Source: an uncultured Phaeodactylibacter sp.
GTDB lineage: Bacteria; Bacteroidota; Bacteroidia; Chitinophagales; Saprospiraceae
Length of the DNA stretch: 5,042 nucleotides
Direction of reading: 5' to 3'
Assembly: GCA_913062745.1 (NCBI GenBank)
Contig: CAJXXJ010000333.1
Coordinates: 1 to 5,042, forward strand
Shown here: positions 1 to 4,957 of the stretch, piece after piece
How the letters are laid out: each line of letters begins with the position of its first letter
Numbering within the stretch: position 1 is the stretch's first letter
Position numbers and translations under genes: made by a program
Notes under the pieces: model-generated
Database searches by the model: none
What the model was told of the DNA's origin: nothing
The model's input: only the letters and a program-made list of their open reading frames with translations

Positions 1-2
1 GT

Positions 3-839
3 TTAGCGAATCAACAGTAGGTAGGCCGTAGCGAACGGCAGCAGAAAGATGAAGGCATCAAAGCGGTCAAGCATGCCGCCGTGCCCCGGCAGCAGAGAAC
101 CGGAATCTTTAATCTTCACGCTGCGCTTAAGCATAGACTCCACCAGGTCGCCCAGGGAGCCAAAGACCACCACGATCACCGACAGCACAATCCAATCGAT
201 CAGCCGCAGCTCCGTGAATACCTGGCAAATCAGCAAGCTTGCGAGCAGGGTAGCCGCCATGCCGCCCAGAGAGCCTTCCCACGTCTTTTTAGGAGATATA
301 CTCGGGAATAGCGGGGTTCGCCCGATCCGGGACCCCACCAGGTAGGCGCCGCTGTCGTTCATCCAGTTCATCACCAGCAGGGCAAAGATGAGGTTGGGGA
401 AATACTCTCCGTCCACAAAGGCGATGAAGGGCACCAGCCCGAAGGGCACGCCGATATAGACCATAGCCAGCACGATGAAAGCGACATTGGAAAACGGGCG
501 GTCTGATTTGGTGTACAGTTCGTAGATGAAGGAGATAAAAACAAAAGGGAAAAACAAAATAGCTGCAATAGCAATAAAGGATTCCCGGTTGGGCACCAGG
601 TTAAGCTGCAGCACCGTGGCAAATAAATAGGGGAGTAAGCCAAATCCGATGCCCAGCACCCGCCGCACAATATCCCGGCGGTGGTTGCGGGACAGGACCA
701 GGCCGAGAAACTCCCGCAGGCAGAGCCAGTCGATGATGGCAAAAAGCAGGATCGAGGTGATCGCTCCTCCGTATATGCCCAGTACGATGACCAATACAAA
801 CAAAAAACCCGTGGTGGCGCGCTGCAGTAGGCTACTCAT
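3..839 (-). CDS. cdsA: Phosphatidate cytidylyltransferase (CDP-diacylglycerol synthase)
   Basis: Integral inner-membrane enzyme that makes CDP-diacylglycerol from phosphatidic acid and CTP, the branch point for phosphatidylethanolamine and anionic phospholipids. The 278-residue protein is the usual family length and complete; its TAA stop lies at the very edge of the window. About eight hydrophobic segments span the chain. The C-terminal family signature is intact at residues 235-261: SMLKR, then KD at 244-245, PGHGG at 251-255 and DRFD at 258-261, which contribute the metal and substrate site. NDSGAY (161-166) and SPKKTWEG (182-189) are the other conserved family motifs. The ATG at 839 has no Shine-Dalgarno sequence, which is normal for Bacteroidota. 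It follows the CPBP protease gene by 11 bp on the same strand, so co-transcription is likely, with cdsA second. The identification is secure. Confidence 0.96.
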   Translation of the reverse strand: MSSLLQRATTGFLFVLVIVLGIYGGAITSILLFAIIDWLCLREFLGLVLSRNHRRDIVRRVLGIGFGLLPYLFATVLQLNLVPNRESFIAIAAILFFPFVFISFIYELYTKSDRPFSNVAFIVLAMVYIGVPFGLVPFIAFVDGEYFPNLIFALLVMNWMNDSGAYLVGSRIGRTPLFPSISPKKTWEGSLGGMAATLLASLLICQVFTELRLIDWIVLSVIVVVFGSLGDLVESMLKRSVKIKDSGSLLPGHGGMLDRFDAFIFLLPFATAYLLLIR

Positions 840-850
840 ATTGCTGTTGA

Positions 851-1780
851 TTATGATGCTTCCGGGGAGGCTCCCTTCTCCGCTGCTTTTATATTTTTCT
901 GAAAATGCTGGTAAAGATAGTGACTGAATACGGCAACCAGGCCTGCTCCCAGCGCCGTAGCGCCCGGGCTGAAGCTAAGCTCTTCCGGTTGAGCCATCTC
1001 CTCGCGCTGTACGAAGGTTACTATAATCTGCATGCCATTGACCAGAAAGTGGGCTACTATAGGCACCCAAAGGCTGCGCGTCCAGTAGTAAAGGTAGCCC
1101 AGCCCGGCTCCCAGCAACATCCTGGGCAGCACGCCCGCAAACTGCAGGTGAAAAGCACTGAAAATCAACGCAGAGAGCCATATGGCCAGCAGTGGATTAC
1201 CGGTGCTGAGCCGGAATTGCCGTTGCAGCGCGCCCCGGAACACGAGCTCTTCCCCGATCGCCGGCAGCACGGCTACCACCAACAGCGTCAGCAAAAACTC
1301 GCCGGCAGAATCCATAACCAGCAGGCCGCGGGTCAGCCGGGCAGCCCCTTCCTCCATACTGCCTGCCCAGTCCGGCAGCGGCAGCTGCTGATTGAGCCAG
1401 TAGCCGGTCAGCGACAGCAGGAAAACGCCGAAGATGAAAAACACCCCGGCGCCGTAAACCGCAGGGCCCGGAGAACGGTGCAGCAGGAAAAAGCGCGGCC
1501 ATTCCGAGCGCCGGACGATATACCCCAAAATCAGCGCCGGCACCGTAAAGGTGAATAACTGATTAAATAGGTTGACCACCCGGATGAAGTTGCGCTCGCG
1601 GGCCGGGCTGTTTTCATTAAAAGAAGCTATGGATTCGGTCAGGTCATAATCCATATACATACCGAGCAGAAAACCGAGCCCGCTGCCTATCGCGCTGCCC
1701 AGGAACAACAGAATCAGCAACAGCAGAAAGATGCCAAATGGGGAAAAACCTTCCCGGTTATTGTTGGGTAAGAGGTCCAT
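851..1780 (-). CDS. CPBP family intramembrane glutamic endopeptidase
   Basis: Multi-pass membrane protein of the CPBP (Abi/CAAX, Rce1-like) protease family, 309 residues. The three family motifs are all present and correctly ordered: EExxxR at 177-182 (sequence EELVFR), FxxxH at 207-211 (FSAFH) and HxxxN at 244-248 (HFLVN). In Rce1 enzymes these glutamate, histidine and asparagine residues form the catalytic site inside the membrane, so this copy should be active. Hydrophobic segments lie roughly at 13-42, 66-90, 106-130, 160-175, 195-215, 219-232, 236-258 and 271-292. The C-terminus is short, charged and probably cytoplasmic. The substrate cannot be read from the sequence; bacterial members range from bacteriocin immunity to peptide processing, and many have no known role. 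It is the first gene of a likely two-gene unit with cdsA. The ATG at 1780 has no Shine-Dalgarno sequence. The family call is firm and the biological role unknown. Confidence 0.93.
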   Translation of the reverse strand: MDLLPNNNREGFSPFGIFLLLLILLFLGSAIGSGLGFLLGMYMDYDLTESIASFNENSPARERNFIRVVNLFNQLFTFTVPALILGYIVRRSEWPRFFLLHRSPGPAVYGAGVFFIFGVFLLSLTGYWLNQQLPLPDWAGSMEEGAARLTRGLLVMDSAGEFLLTLLVVAVLPAIGEELVFRGALQRQFRLSTGNPLLAIWLSALIFSAFHLQFAGVLPRMLLGAGLGYLYYWTRSLWVPIVAHFLVNGMQIIVTFVQREEMAQPEELSFSPGATALGAGLVAVFSHYLYQHFQKNIKAAEKGASPEAS

Positions 1781-1800
1781 ACGTTTATTTGCGATGTTGC

Positions 1801-1819
1801 CCGGGCTGCCATAGCCCGG
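1801..1819. repeat. Perfect inverted repeat in the CPBP protease leader
   Basis: CCGGGCT (1801-1807) and AGCCCGG (1813-1819) are perfect inverted arms of 7 bp around the 5-base spacer GCCAT. The element sits 20 bp upstream of the protease start codon. It could fold as an RNA hairpin in that gene's leader or act as a DNA operator. No T-run follows it on either strand, so it is not a normal intrinsic terminator. The core GCCCGG/CCGGGC recurs in a second inverted repeat at 1925-1947. Confidence 0.5.
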
Positions 1820-1827
1820 CGAATATA
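1820..1827 (-). promoter_or_regulatory. Candidate -7 element for the CPBP protease-cdsA unit
   Basis: Read on the minus strand this is TATATTCG, seven of eight matches to the Bacteroidota -7 element TAnnTTTG, about 40 bp upstream of the protease start. I find no clear TTTG -33 element at the expected 19-21 bp spacing, so the call is tentative. The predicted transcription start would fall inside the adjacent 19-bp palindrome. Confidence 0.3.
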
Positions 1828-1924
1828 GGATACTCCGACGACGAAGTGGTTTGCACGATTGTAATCAGGGCCTGACTGCCTGCCTGTGCCTGTACTTATC
1901 GGTACACCCGTGCCTCGTGCAGGC

Positions 1925-1947
1925 GCCCGGACTCCTCCGTTCCGGGC
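1925..1947. repeat. Second GCCCGG-type inverted repeat in the divergent intergenic region
   Basis: GCCCGGA (1925-1931) and TCCGGGC (1941-1947) are perfect 7-bp arms around a 9-base loop. Just upstream, TGTAC (1891-1895) and GTACA (1902-1906) form another short inverted pair, and GCCTG occurs three times (1878, 1882, 1888) opposite CAGGC (1920-1924). The AT-rich stretch after it (about 1950-1990, including TAATTTTC at 1954-1961, seven of eight to TAnnTTTG) is the most likely place for the pdxJ promoter, but no good -33 element is visible. Confidence 0.45.
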
Positions 1948-2001
1948 TTAGCATAATTTTCGGCAATATACCATTATATATGTCATTTGGCCGCGCTGTT
2001 C

Positions 2002-2028
2002 ACAACTCCGCCCGCCGGATGTTGTTTT
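2002..2028 (+). terminator. Possible terminator or attenuator hairpin before pdxJ
   Basis: ACAAC plus TCCG (2002-2010) can pair with CGGA (2016-2019) and GTTGT (2021-2025), giving nine base pairs with one bulged T and a 5-base loop. It is followed by a short T-run (2025-2028). The geometry resembles a weak intrinsic terminator ending about 25 bp before the pdxJ start. It could equally be a chance fold; four T residues are few. Confidence 0.2.
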
Positions 2029-2053
2029 ACCCCAAAATCAAAAGCCAACCCAA

Positions 2054-2770
2054 ATGCACACCCGTTTAAGCGTAAATATCAATAAAGTCGCCCTGATCCG
2101 CAATTCCCGTGAAGGCAACCTGCCGGATTTGGTACAGATTGCCAAAGACTGCGAAGCGTACGGCGGCCAGGGCATTACGGTGCACCCCCGGCCGGACGAG
2201 CGGCACATCCGCTACTCCGACATCCCCCTGCTGCGGGAAGTCAACACTACGGAGTTCAATATAGAAGGCAACCCCACCGAGCGTTTTATGCAATTGCTCA
2301 CCGACCATCCTCCCACCCAGGCTACCCTTGTACCCGACAGCCCGGATGTACTGACCTCTGATCAGGGATGGGATACCGTGCGGCACAAAGACTTCCTGAC
2401 GGATATTACGCAGCAGCTTCATGATTTGGGCATCCGGGTATCTATCTTCGTCGACCCGGTTCCCGGCATGGTAGAAGGCGCAAAATCGGTAGGTGCCGAC
2501 CGTATTGAGCTGTACACTGGTGACTATGCAAAGGCTTACGCCAAAAATCCGGAAGCAGCGGTAGCCCCCCATACTGAAGCTGCCCGTGTAGCACAGTCTC
2601 TTGAGCTGGGCATCAACGCCGGGCACGACCTCAACCTGCAGAACCTGCGCTACTACCAAGAGCATGTAGAGGGCCTGCTGGAAGTCTCCATCGGGCACGC
2701 CCTGATTTCAGATGCGCTGTACTTCGGCCTGCAAAATACCATTCAGCTCTACCTGCGGCAGTTGCAGTAG
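2054..2770 (+). CDS. pdxJ: Pyridoxine 5'-phosphate synthase
   Basis: Cytoplasmic TIM-barrel enzyme that condenses 1-deoxy-D-xylulose 5-phosphate with 3-amino-2-oxopropyl phosphate to form pyridoxine 5'-phosphate, the last ring-forming step of the DXP-dependent vitamin B6 route. The 238 residues match the family length (about 240). The N-terminal strand LSVNINKVALIRNSR (5-19) is the family start and fixes the ATG. The phosphate- and substrate-binding segment TVHPRPDERHI covers 42-52, with His44 and Arg46. Glu71 in FNIEGN and His191 in NAGHDLN match the catalytic Glu72 and His193 of the E. coli enzyme, and the late segment IGHALISDAL (213-222) is conserved. No Shine-Dalgarno sequence precedes the start. 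It stands alone: divergent from the protease gene behind it and convergent with the TonB-like gene ahead. The identification is secure. Confidence 0.97.
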   Translation: MHTRLSVNINKVALIRNSREGNLPDLVQIAKDCEAYGGQGITVHPRPDERHIRYSDIPLLREVNTTEFNIEGNPTERFMQLLTDHPPTQATLVPDSPDVLTSDQGWDTVRHKDFLTDITQQLHDLGIRVSIFVDPVPGMVEGAKSVGADRIELYTGDYAKAYAKNPEAAVAPHTEAARVAQSLELGINAGHDLNLQNLRYYQEHVEGLLEVSIGHALISDALYFGLQNTIQLYLRQLQ

Positions 2771-2778
2771 CCTCCTCC

Positions 2779-2801
2779 CGGAGCTGCAGTGAAGCGCTCC
2801 G
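2779..2801. terminator. Weak hairpin between the convergent pdxJ and TonB-like genes
   Basis: CGGAGC (2779-2784) and GCTCCG (2796-2801) form a perfect 6-bp stem with an 11-base loop, filling most of the 31-bp gap between two convergent stop codons. The position suits a shared bidirectional terminator. Neither side has a T-run, so efficient intrinsic termination is doubtful. Confidence 0.3.
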
Positions 2802-3248
2802 TCAAAAGCTGATCGTGTAAGTATAGCTGCCCCCTTCCTTGTCCGGCGCAGGCTTGTCCTTGGCCGGAGGGGTAGGGGTGATGTTGTACTGTAGTTGCTG
2901 CGACTGTTCCTTAGGCTTTTGCTTCGGCAGCCGAAAGTGGATTTTGATGTTTTTATGAAAAACCACCTTGCCCGGGCGCTTCTGTTTGGGCACCCGGAAC
3001 TTCAGGCTGCGCACCAGCCTCGCGGCTTCCTCATCGCAGCCGCTTCCCAGGCCGGAGACGATCTTGGTATCCACCACTTCGCCTTTGTGGTCTATTGCAT
3101 ATTTCAGCGCCACCATGCCCTCCACTTTTTCCTGCAGCGCCTTCTTCGGATAGCGTAAGTTTTTGGAAATGAACTCTTTCATTGCCTTCGGGCCTCCCGG
3201 ATAAACCGGCGGCTGCACAAAGTGCTTTTCCTTTTTCTCTTTTGCCAT
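2802..3248 (-). CDS. TonB C-terminal domain protein without a membrane anchor
   Basis: A 148-residue protein built around a TonB C-terminal domain. The Bacteroidota-typical entry PPVYPGGPKAMKEFI (13-27) is followed by LRYPKKALQ (31-39), GMVALKYAIDHKGEV (44-58), VSGLGSGCDEEAARLV (64-79) and a closing strand around HKNIKIHFRL (98-107). In full TonB proteins this domain contacts the TonB box of outer-membrane transporters. Here the residues before it are only MAKEKKEKHFVQ: no transmembrane helix, signal peptide or proline-rich periplasmic linker. After it comes a Lys/Pro/Gln-rich tail (108-140) ending in SYTYTISF. The frame stays open upstream to a TTG at 3299, but I prefer the ATG at 3248: the extension is not a membrane helix and overlaps a candidate promoter. 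Divergent from xerC. Family assignment is good; a role as energy transducer is doubtful without an anchor. Confidence 0.85.
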   Translation of the reverse strand: MAKEKKEKHFVQPPVYPGGPKAMKEFISKNLRYPKKALQEKVEGMVALKYAIDHKGEVVDTKIVSGLGSGCDEEAARLVRSLKFRVPKQKRPGKVVFHKNIKIHFRLPKQKPKEQSQQLQYNITPTPPAKDKPAPDKEGGSYTYTISF

Positions 3249-3277
3249 GGGTAACTTGAATGGTTTAAGCCAGAGGT

Positions 3278-3285
3278 CAAAGTAA
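3278..3285 (-). promoter_or_regulatory. Candidate -7 element for the TonB-like gene
   Basis: Minus-strand TTACTTTG has seven of eight matches to TAnnTTTG and lies about 30 bp upstream of the ATG at 3248. No TTTG element occurs at the standard spacing; the nearest (3297-3300, minus strand) is only 11 bp upstream. If used, transcription would start near 3270, which favours the ATG at 3248 over the upstream TTG. Confidence 0.25.
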
Positions 3286-3291
3286 AAATTA

Positions 3292-3323
3292 TTTGACAAA
3301 TTCTGCGATTCTCCCTAACTTGA
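3292..3323 (+). promoter_or_regulatory. Candidate promoter of the Xer recombinase gene
   Basis: TTTG at 3292-3295 is followed, 20 bp later, by TAACTTGA at 3316-3323, six of eight on the whole motif and correct in TA and the first TT of TAnnTTTG. The same bases also read as a perfect sigma70-like TTGACA (3293-3298) with a 17-bp spacer to TAACTT. The start would fall near 3330, leaving a leader of about 20 nt before the ATG at 3349. Confidence 0.4.
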
Positions 3324-3348
3324 TGCTTATAGATCGTAAATCCAGCCA

Positions 3349-4248
3349 ATGAAAGTAGCTTCCTTCCTGCAGTACCTCGAGTACGAAAAAAGGTTCTCCC
3401 CGCATACCATAACCGCTTATCGTAAAGACCTGCAGCAGTTTATGGCGTACCTGGAAGAGGAATGCGGCAACGTGAAAATGCCGGAAGTGAAGCACCACCA
3501 CATCCGCTCTTTTATCGTGCACCTCATTACGCTGGGCCGGCAGCCCCGTACTGTTACCCGTAAGCTGTCCACCATCAAGGCGTACTTCCGTTTTTTGCTT
3601 AAACGGCAGCTGCTCAGCGAGGACCCGAGCTTAAGAGTCTCAGCGCCTAAGCTGCCGAAACGGCTCCCTGCCTCGCTCTCACAGGAAGCGCTGCAGCGGC
3701 TGTTCGAAGATATCCACTTTGATGATGGGTTCGAGCAGCAGCGGGACCGCATGATCCTGCTGTTGTTATACAGTACCGGCATGCGGCGCTCCGAACTGAT
3801 CGGGCTGCAGCTGGAAGACCTCGACTTTGAGCGGCAGCGGCTTCTGGTGCGCGGCAAAGGCAACAAGGAGCGGCTTATTCCGCTCGGGCCAGCGGTGCTT
3901 AGCGAGCTGCAGTCGTACATCCGCCTGCGGGCAGAGCAGTGCAGCGGCGGCAGTCAGGCGGTCTTCCTGAGCAATCAGTGCAAGCCGATGTACCCCAAAC
4001 TAGTCTATAATATAGTCAGCAAATACCTGGCAACAGTAAGTAACAATGAGCGCCGGGGCCCTCACGCCCTGCGGCATTCCTTTGCTACGCACCTTTCGGA
4101 AAACGGAGCCGAGCTCAACGCCATCAAAGCGCTGCTCGGCCATTCAAGCCTGGCCTCCACGCAGATTTATACCCACAATTCGATCGAGCGGCTGAGGCAG
4201 GTATACCAACAGGCACACCCAAGTGCGGGCGACGATGACGCTGCCTAG
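3349..4248 (+). CDS. xerC: Tyrosine recombinase of the XerC/XerD family
   Basis: Site-specific recombinase that, with a partner Xer protein, resolves chromosome dimers at dif during segregation. The 299-residue length is that of XerC/XerD, without the extra domains of phage or transposon integrases. The N-terminal SAM-like core-binding domain covers about 1-90, with the family pattern FSPHTITAYRKDLQQF (16-31). The catalytic domain holds every required residue: Arg146 (TGMRRSEL), Lys170 (RGKGNKER), His239 and Arg242 (HALRHSFATHL), His265 (LLGHSS) and the nucleophile Tyr274 (IYTH). Sequence alone does not separate XerC from XerD; the symbol follows the common Bacteroidota arrangement next to hpf and the tRNA-tuf cluster. 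The ATG at 3349 has no Shine-Dalgarno sequence. No att repeats, cargo genes or phage genes lie nearby, so a housekeeping role is far more likely than a mobile one. hpf follows after 49 bp with no terminator between, so read-through is likely. Confidence 0.94.
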   Translation: MKVASFLQYLEYEKRFSPHTITAYRKDLQQFMAYLEEECGNVKMPEVKHHHIRSFIVHLITLGRQPRTVTRKLSTIKAYFRFLLKRQLLSEDPSLRVSAPKLPKRLPASLSQEALQRLFEDIHFDDGFEQQRDRMILLLLYSTGMRRSELIGLQLEDLDFERQRLLVRGKGNKERLIPLGPAVLSELQSYIRLRAEQCSGGSQAVFLSNQCKPMYPKLVYNIVSKYLATVSNNERRGPHALRHSFATHLSENGAELNAIKALLGHSSLASTQIYTHNSIERLRQVYQQAHPSAGDDDAA

Positions 4249-4285
4249 CCCGTGCTCATCATTACCACATTATTGATTGACTTAA

Positions 4286-4291
4286 AAAGGA
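4286..4291 (+). promoter_or_regulatory. Shine-Dalgarno sequence of hpf
   Basis: AAAGGA lies 6 bases before the hpf ATG inside an A-rich run and complements the 3' end of 16S rRNA as known for Bacteroidota (complement contains AAAGGAGG). It fixes the start at 4298. None of the other five protein genes here has a comparable site. Confidence 0.55.
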
Positions 4292-4297
4292 AAGATT

Positions 4298-4603
4298 ATG
4301 AAAGTCCACACCGAATCAGTATCGTTCAAAGCCGACCAGAAGTTGATTGATTTCATCGAGCAGAAATTGCAGAAGATGGAAAAGTATTTCGACCGTATCA
4401 TCGAAGCGCACGTTACCCTGAAACTGGAAAACTCCGGGCAGATCAAGGATAAGATCGCAGAGTTGCGCCTGAGCGTCCCCGGAGACACCCTTGTAGCCAA
4501 AGAATCAGCCAAGACATTTGAATCATCCGTAGACAGCGCTGCTTCCGCACTGCGCCGGCAGTTGCTGAAGTATAAAGACCGCCTGCGGGAGCAGACCTCT
4601 TAA
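4298..4603 (+). CDS. hpf: Short-form ribosome hibernation promoting factor (HPF/RaiA family)
   Basis: Cytoplasmic ribosome-binding protein of the HPF/YfiA (RaiA) family. Members bind the decoding region of the 30S subunit in stationary phase or stress, block mRNA and tRNA binding and protect idle ribosomes. The 101 residues match the single beta-alpha-beta-beta-beta-alpha domain: strand MKVHTESVSF (1-10), helix KLIDFIEQKLQKMEKYF (15-31), strands IIEAHVTLKLE (34-44), KIAELRLSVPG (52-62) and TLVAKESA (64-71), then helix SSVDSAASALRRQLLKYKDRLRE (76-98). The C-terminal dimerisation domain of long-form HPF is absent. The helix 76-98 carries the usual basic face (RR at 86-87, KYK at 91-93). It lies 49 bp after xerC, with a Shine-Dalgarno sequence of its own, and ends at a strong intrinsic terminator. 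Placement just before a tRNA transcription unit suits a role in translation. The identification is secure; RaiA-like versus HPF-like activity cannot be told from sequence. Confidence 0.95.
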   Translation: MKVHTESVSFKADQKLIDFIEQKLQKMEKYFDRIIEAHVTLKLENSGQIKDKIAELRLSVPGDTLVAKESAKTFESSVDSAASALRRQLLKYKDRLREQTS

Positions 4604-4628
4604 AGCAGTACTCAAGGCAGCGCAAAGG

Positions 4629-4659
4629 AGGCCGGGGAAGCAATTTCTCCGGCCTTTTT
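4629..4659 (+). terminator. Intrinsic terminator after hpf
   Basis: GGCCGGGGAA (4630-4639) pairs with TTTCTCCGGCC (4645-4654 within it), giving ten base pairs including one G-T, closed further by A4629-T4655. The loop is five bases (GCAAT), and a run of five T residues follows (4655-4659). It begins 26 bp after the hpf stop. It is the strongest terminator in the window and separates the xerC-hpf unit from the tRNA unit. Confidence 0.9.
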
Positions 4660-4731
4660 CGTTACGGGAAGTCAGCTTTGGCAGCAACAGAGCAGCAGCG
4701 GGAACAAAATTTTGAAAAAAAGAGCAGTGCC

Positions 4732-4762
4732 TTGCTCATTACCGGCAAAAAGTATATCTTTG
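4732..4762 (+). promoter_or_regulatory. Upstream tRNA-unit promoter P1
   Basis: TTG (4732-4734) and a perfect TAnnTTTG element, TATCTTTG (4755-4762), are separated by 20 bp, the spacing of Bacteroidota housekeeping promoters. An A/T-rich tract containing the palindrome CAAAATTTTG (4705-4714) and a run of A residues (to 4720) lies just upstream and could act as an UP element, as is common for stable-RNA promoters. The predicted start near 4768 gives a leader of about 200 nt before the tRNA. Confidence 0.65.
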
Positions 4763-4827
4763 CAATCGCTTTGAGAAAATGATCTCAGCAGGATGTAAAA
4801 ATGCATCAGAAAAAAGTAGTCGCTTCC

Positions 4828-4857
4828 TTGCAGGTTTTACGGAATCGCGTATATTTG
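4828..4857 (+). promoter_or_regulatory. Downstream tRNA-unit promoter P2
   Basis: TTG (4828-4830) with 19 bp to a second perfect TAnnTTTG element, TATATTTG (4850-4857). P1 and P2 share CCTTGC at the -33 position (4730-4735 and 4826-4831). The predicted start near 4863 leaves a leader of about 100 nt before the tRNA. Confidence 0.65.
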
Positions 4858-4874
4858 CGGGGCATTTTTCAGGA

Positions 4875-4894
4875 CGGGTTGGTTCGCCTGCCCG
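4875..4894 (+). other. Leader hairpin with a UUCG loop
   Basis: CGGGTTGG (4875-4882) folds against CCTGCCCG (4887-4894) around TTCG (4883-4886). It contains six Watson-Crick pairs, one wobble and one T-T mismatch. A cGGG/CCCg base plus a UUCG tetraloop is unusually stable. It starts about 12 nt after the predicted P2 start and has no T-run, so it looks like a leader structure and not a terminator. Confidence 0.45.
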
Positions 4895-4939
4895 CGGTAA
4901 TGCAAAGCGACTTTTGAAATCCGCAGAATGAGTTAAGTC

Positions 4940-4957
4940 ACGGTTGTTATCAGCCGT
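4940..4957 (+). other. Hairpin immediately 5' of tRNA-Thr
   Basis: ACGGTTG (4940-4946) pairs completely with CAGCCGT (4951-4957): seven pairs including one G-T wobble, with a four-base loop TTAT. It ends eight bases before the mature tRNA 5' end. No T-run follows. It could guide processing of the tRNA precursor, which RNase P must cut at 4966. Confidence 0.45.

Noticed and set aside
905..1558. 217-codon plus-strand frame opposite the CPBP protease gene
   Set aside because: Its Gln/Arg/Pro-rich translation is the typical antisense shadow of a Leu-rich membrane protein; the minus-strand frame carries all three CPBP motifs.
1851..2069. 72-codon plus-strand open frame across the intergenic region
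   Set aside because: It starts with TTG, runs through several palindromes, overlaps the start of pdxJ and has no recognisable domain or ribosome binding site.
2066..2698. 210-codon minus-strand frame opposite pdxJ
   Set aside because: It is antisense to a fully conserved pdxJ and shows no domain of its own.
3249..3299. TTG-started N-terminal extension of the TonB-like protein
   Set aside because: The 17 added residues have no membrane helix or conserved feature, the start is a rare codon and the stretch contains a candidate -7 element; the ATG at 3248 fits better.
3417..3920. 167-codon minus-strand frame opposite xerC
   Set aside because: Its Ser/Arg-rich, low-complexity translation is a shadow of the recombinase gene.
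3349..4248. The tyrosine recombinase as integrase of a mobile element inserted at the tRNA gene
   Set aside because: It has XerC/D length, lies upstream of hpf in a common housekeeping order, and no direct repeat of the tRNA 3' end, excisionase or cargo gene is present.
4940..4957. The hairpin before tRNA-Thr as an intrinsic terminator
   Set aside because: No T-run follows it, and a terminator there would silence the tRNA.
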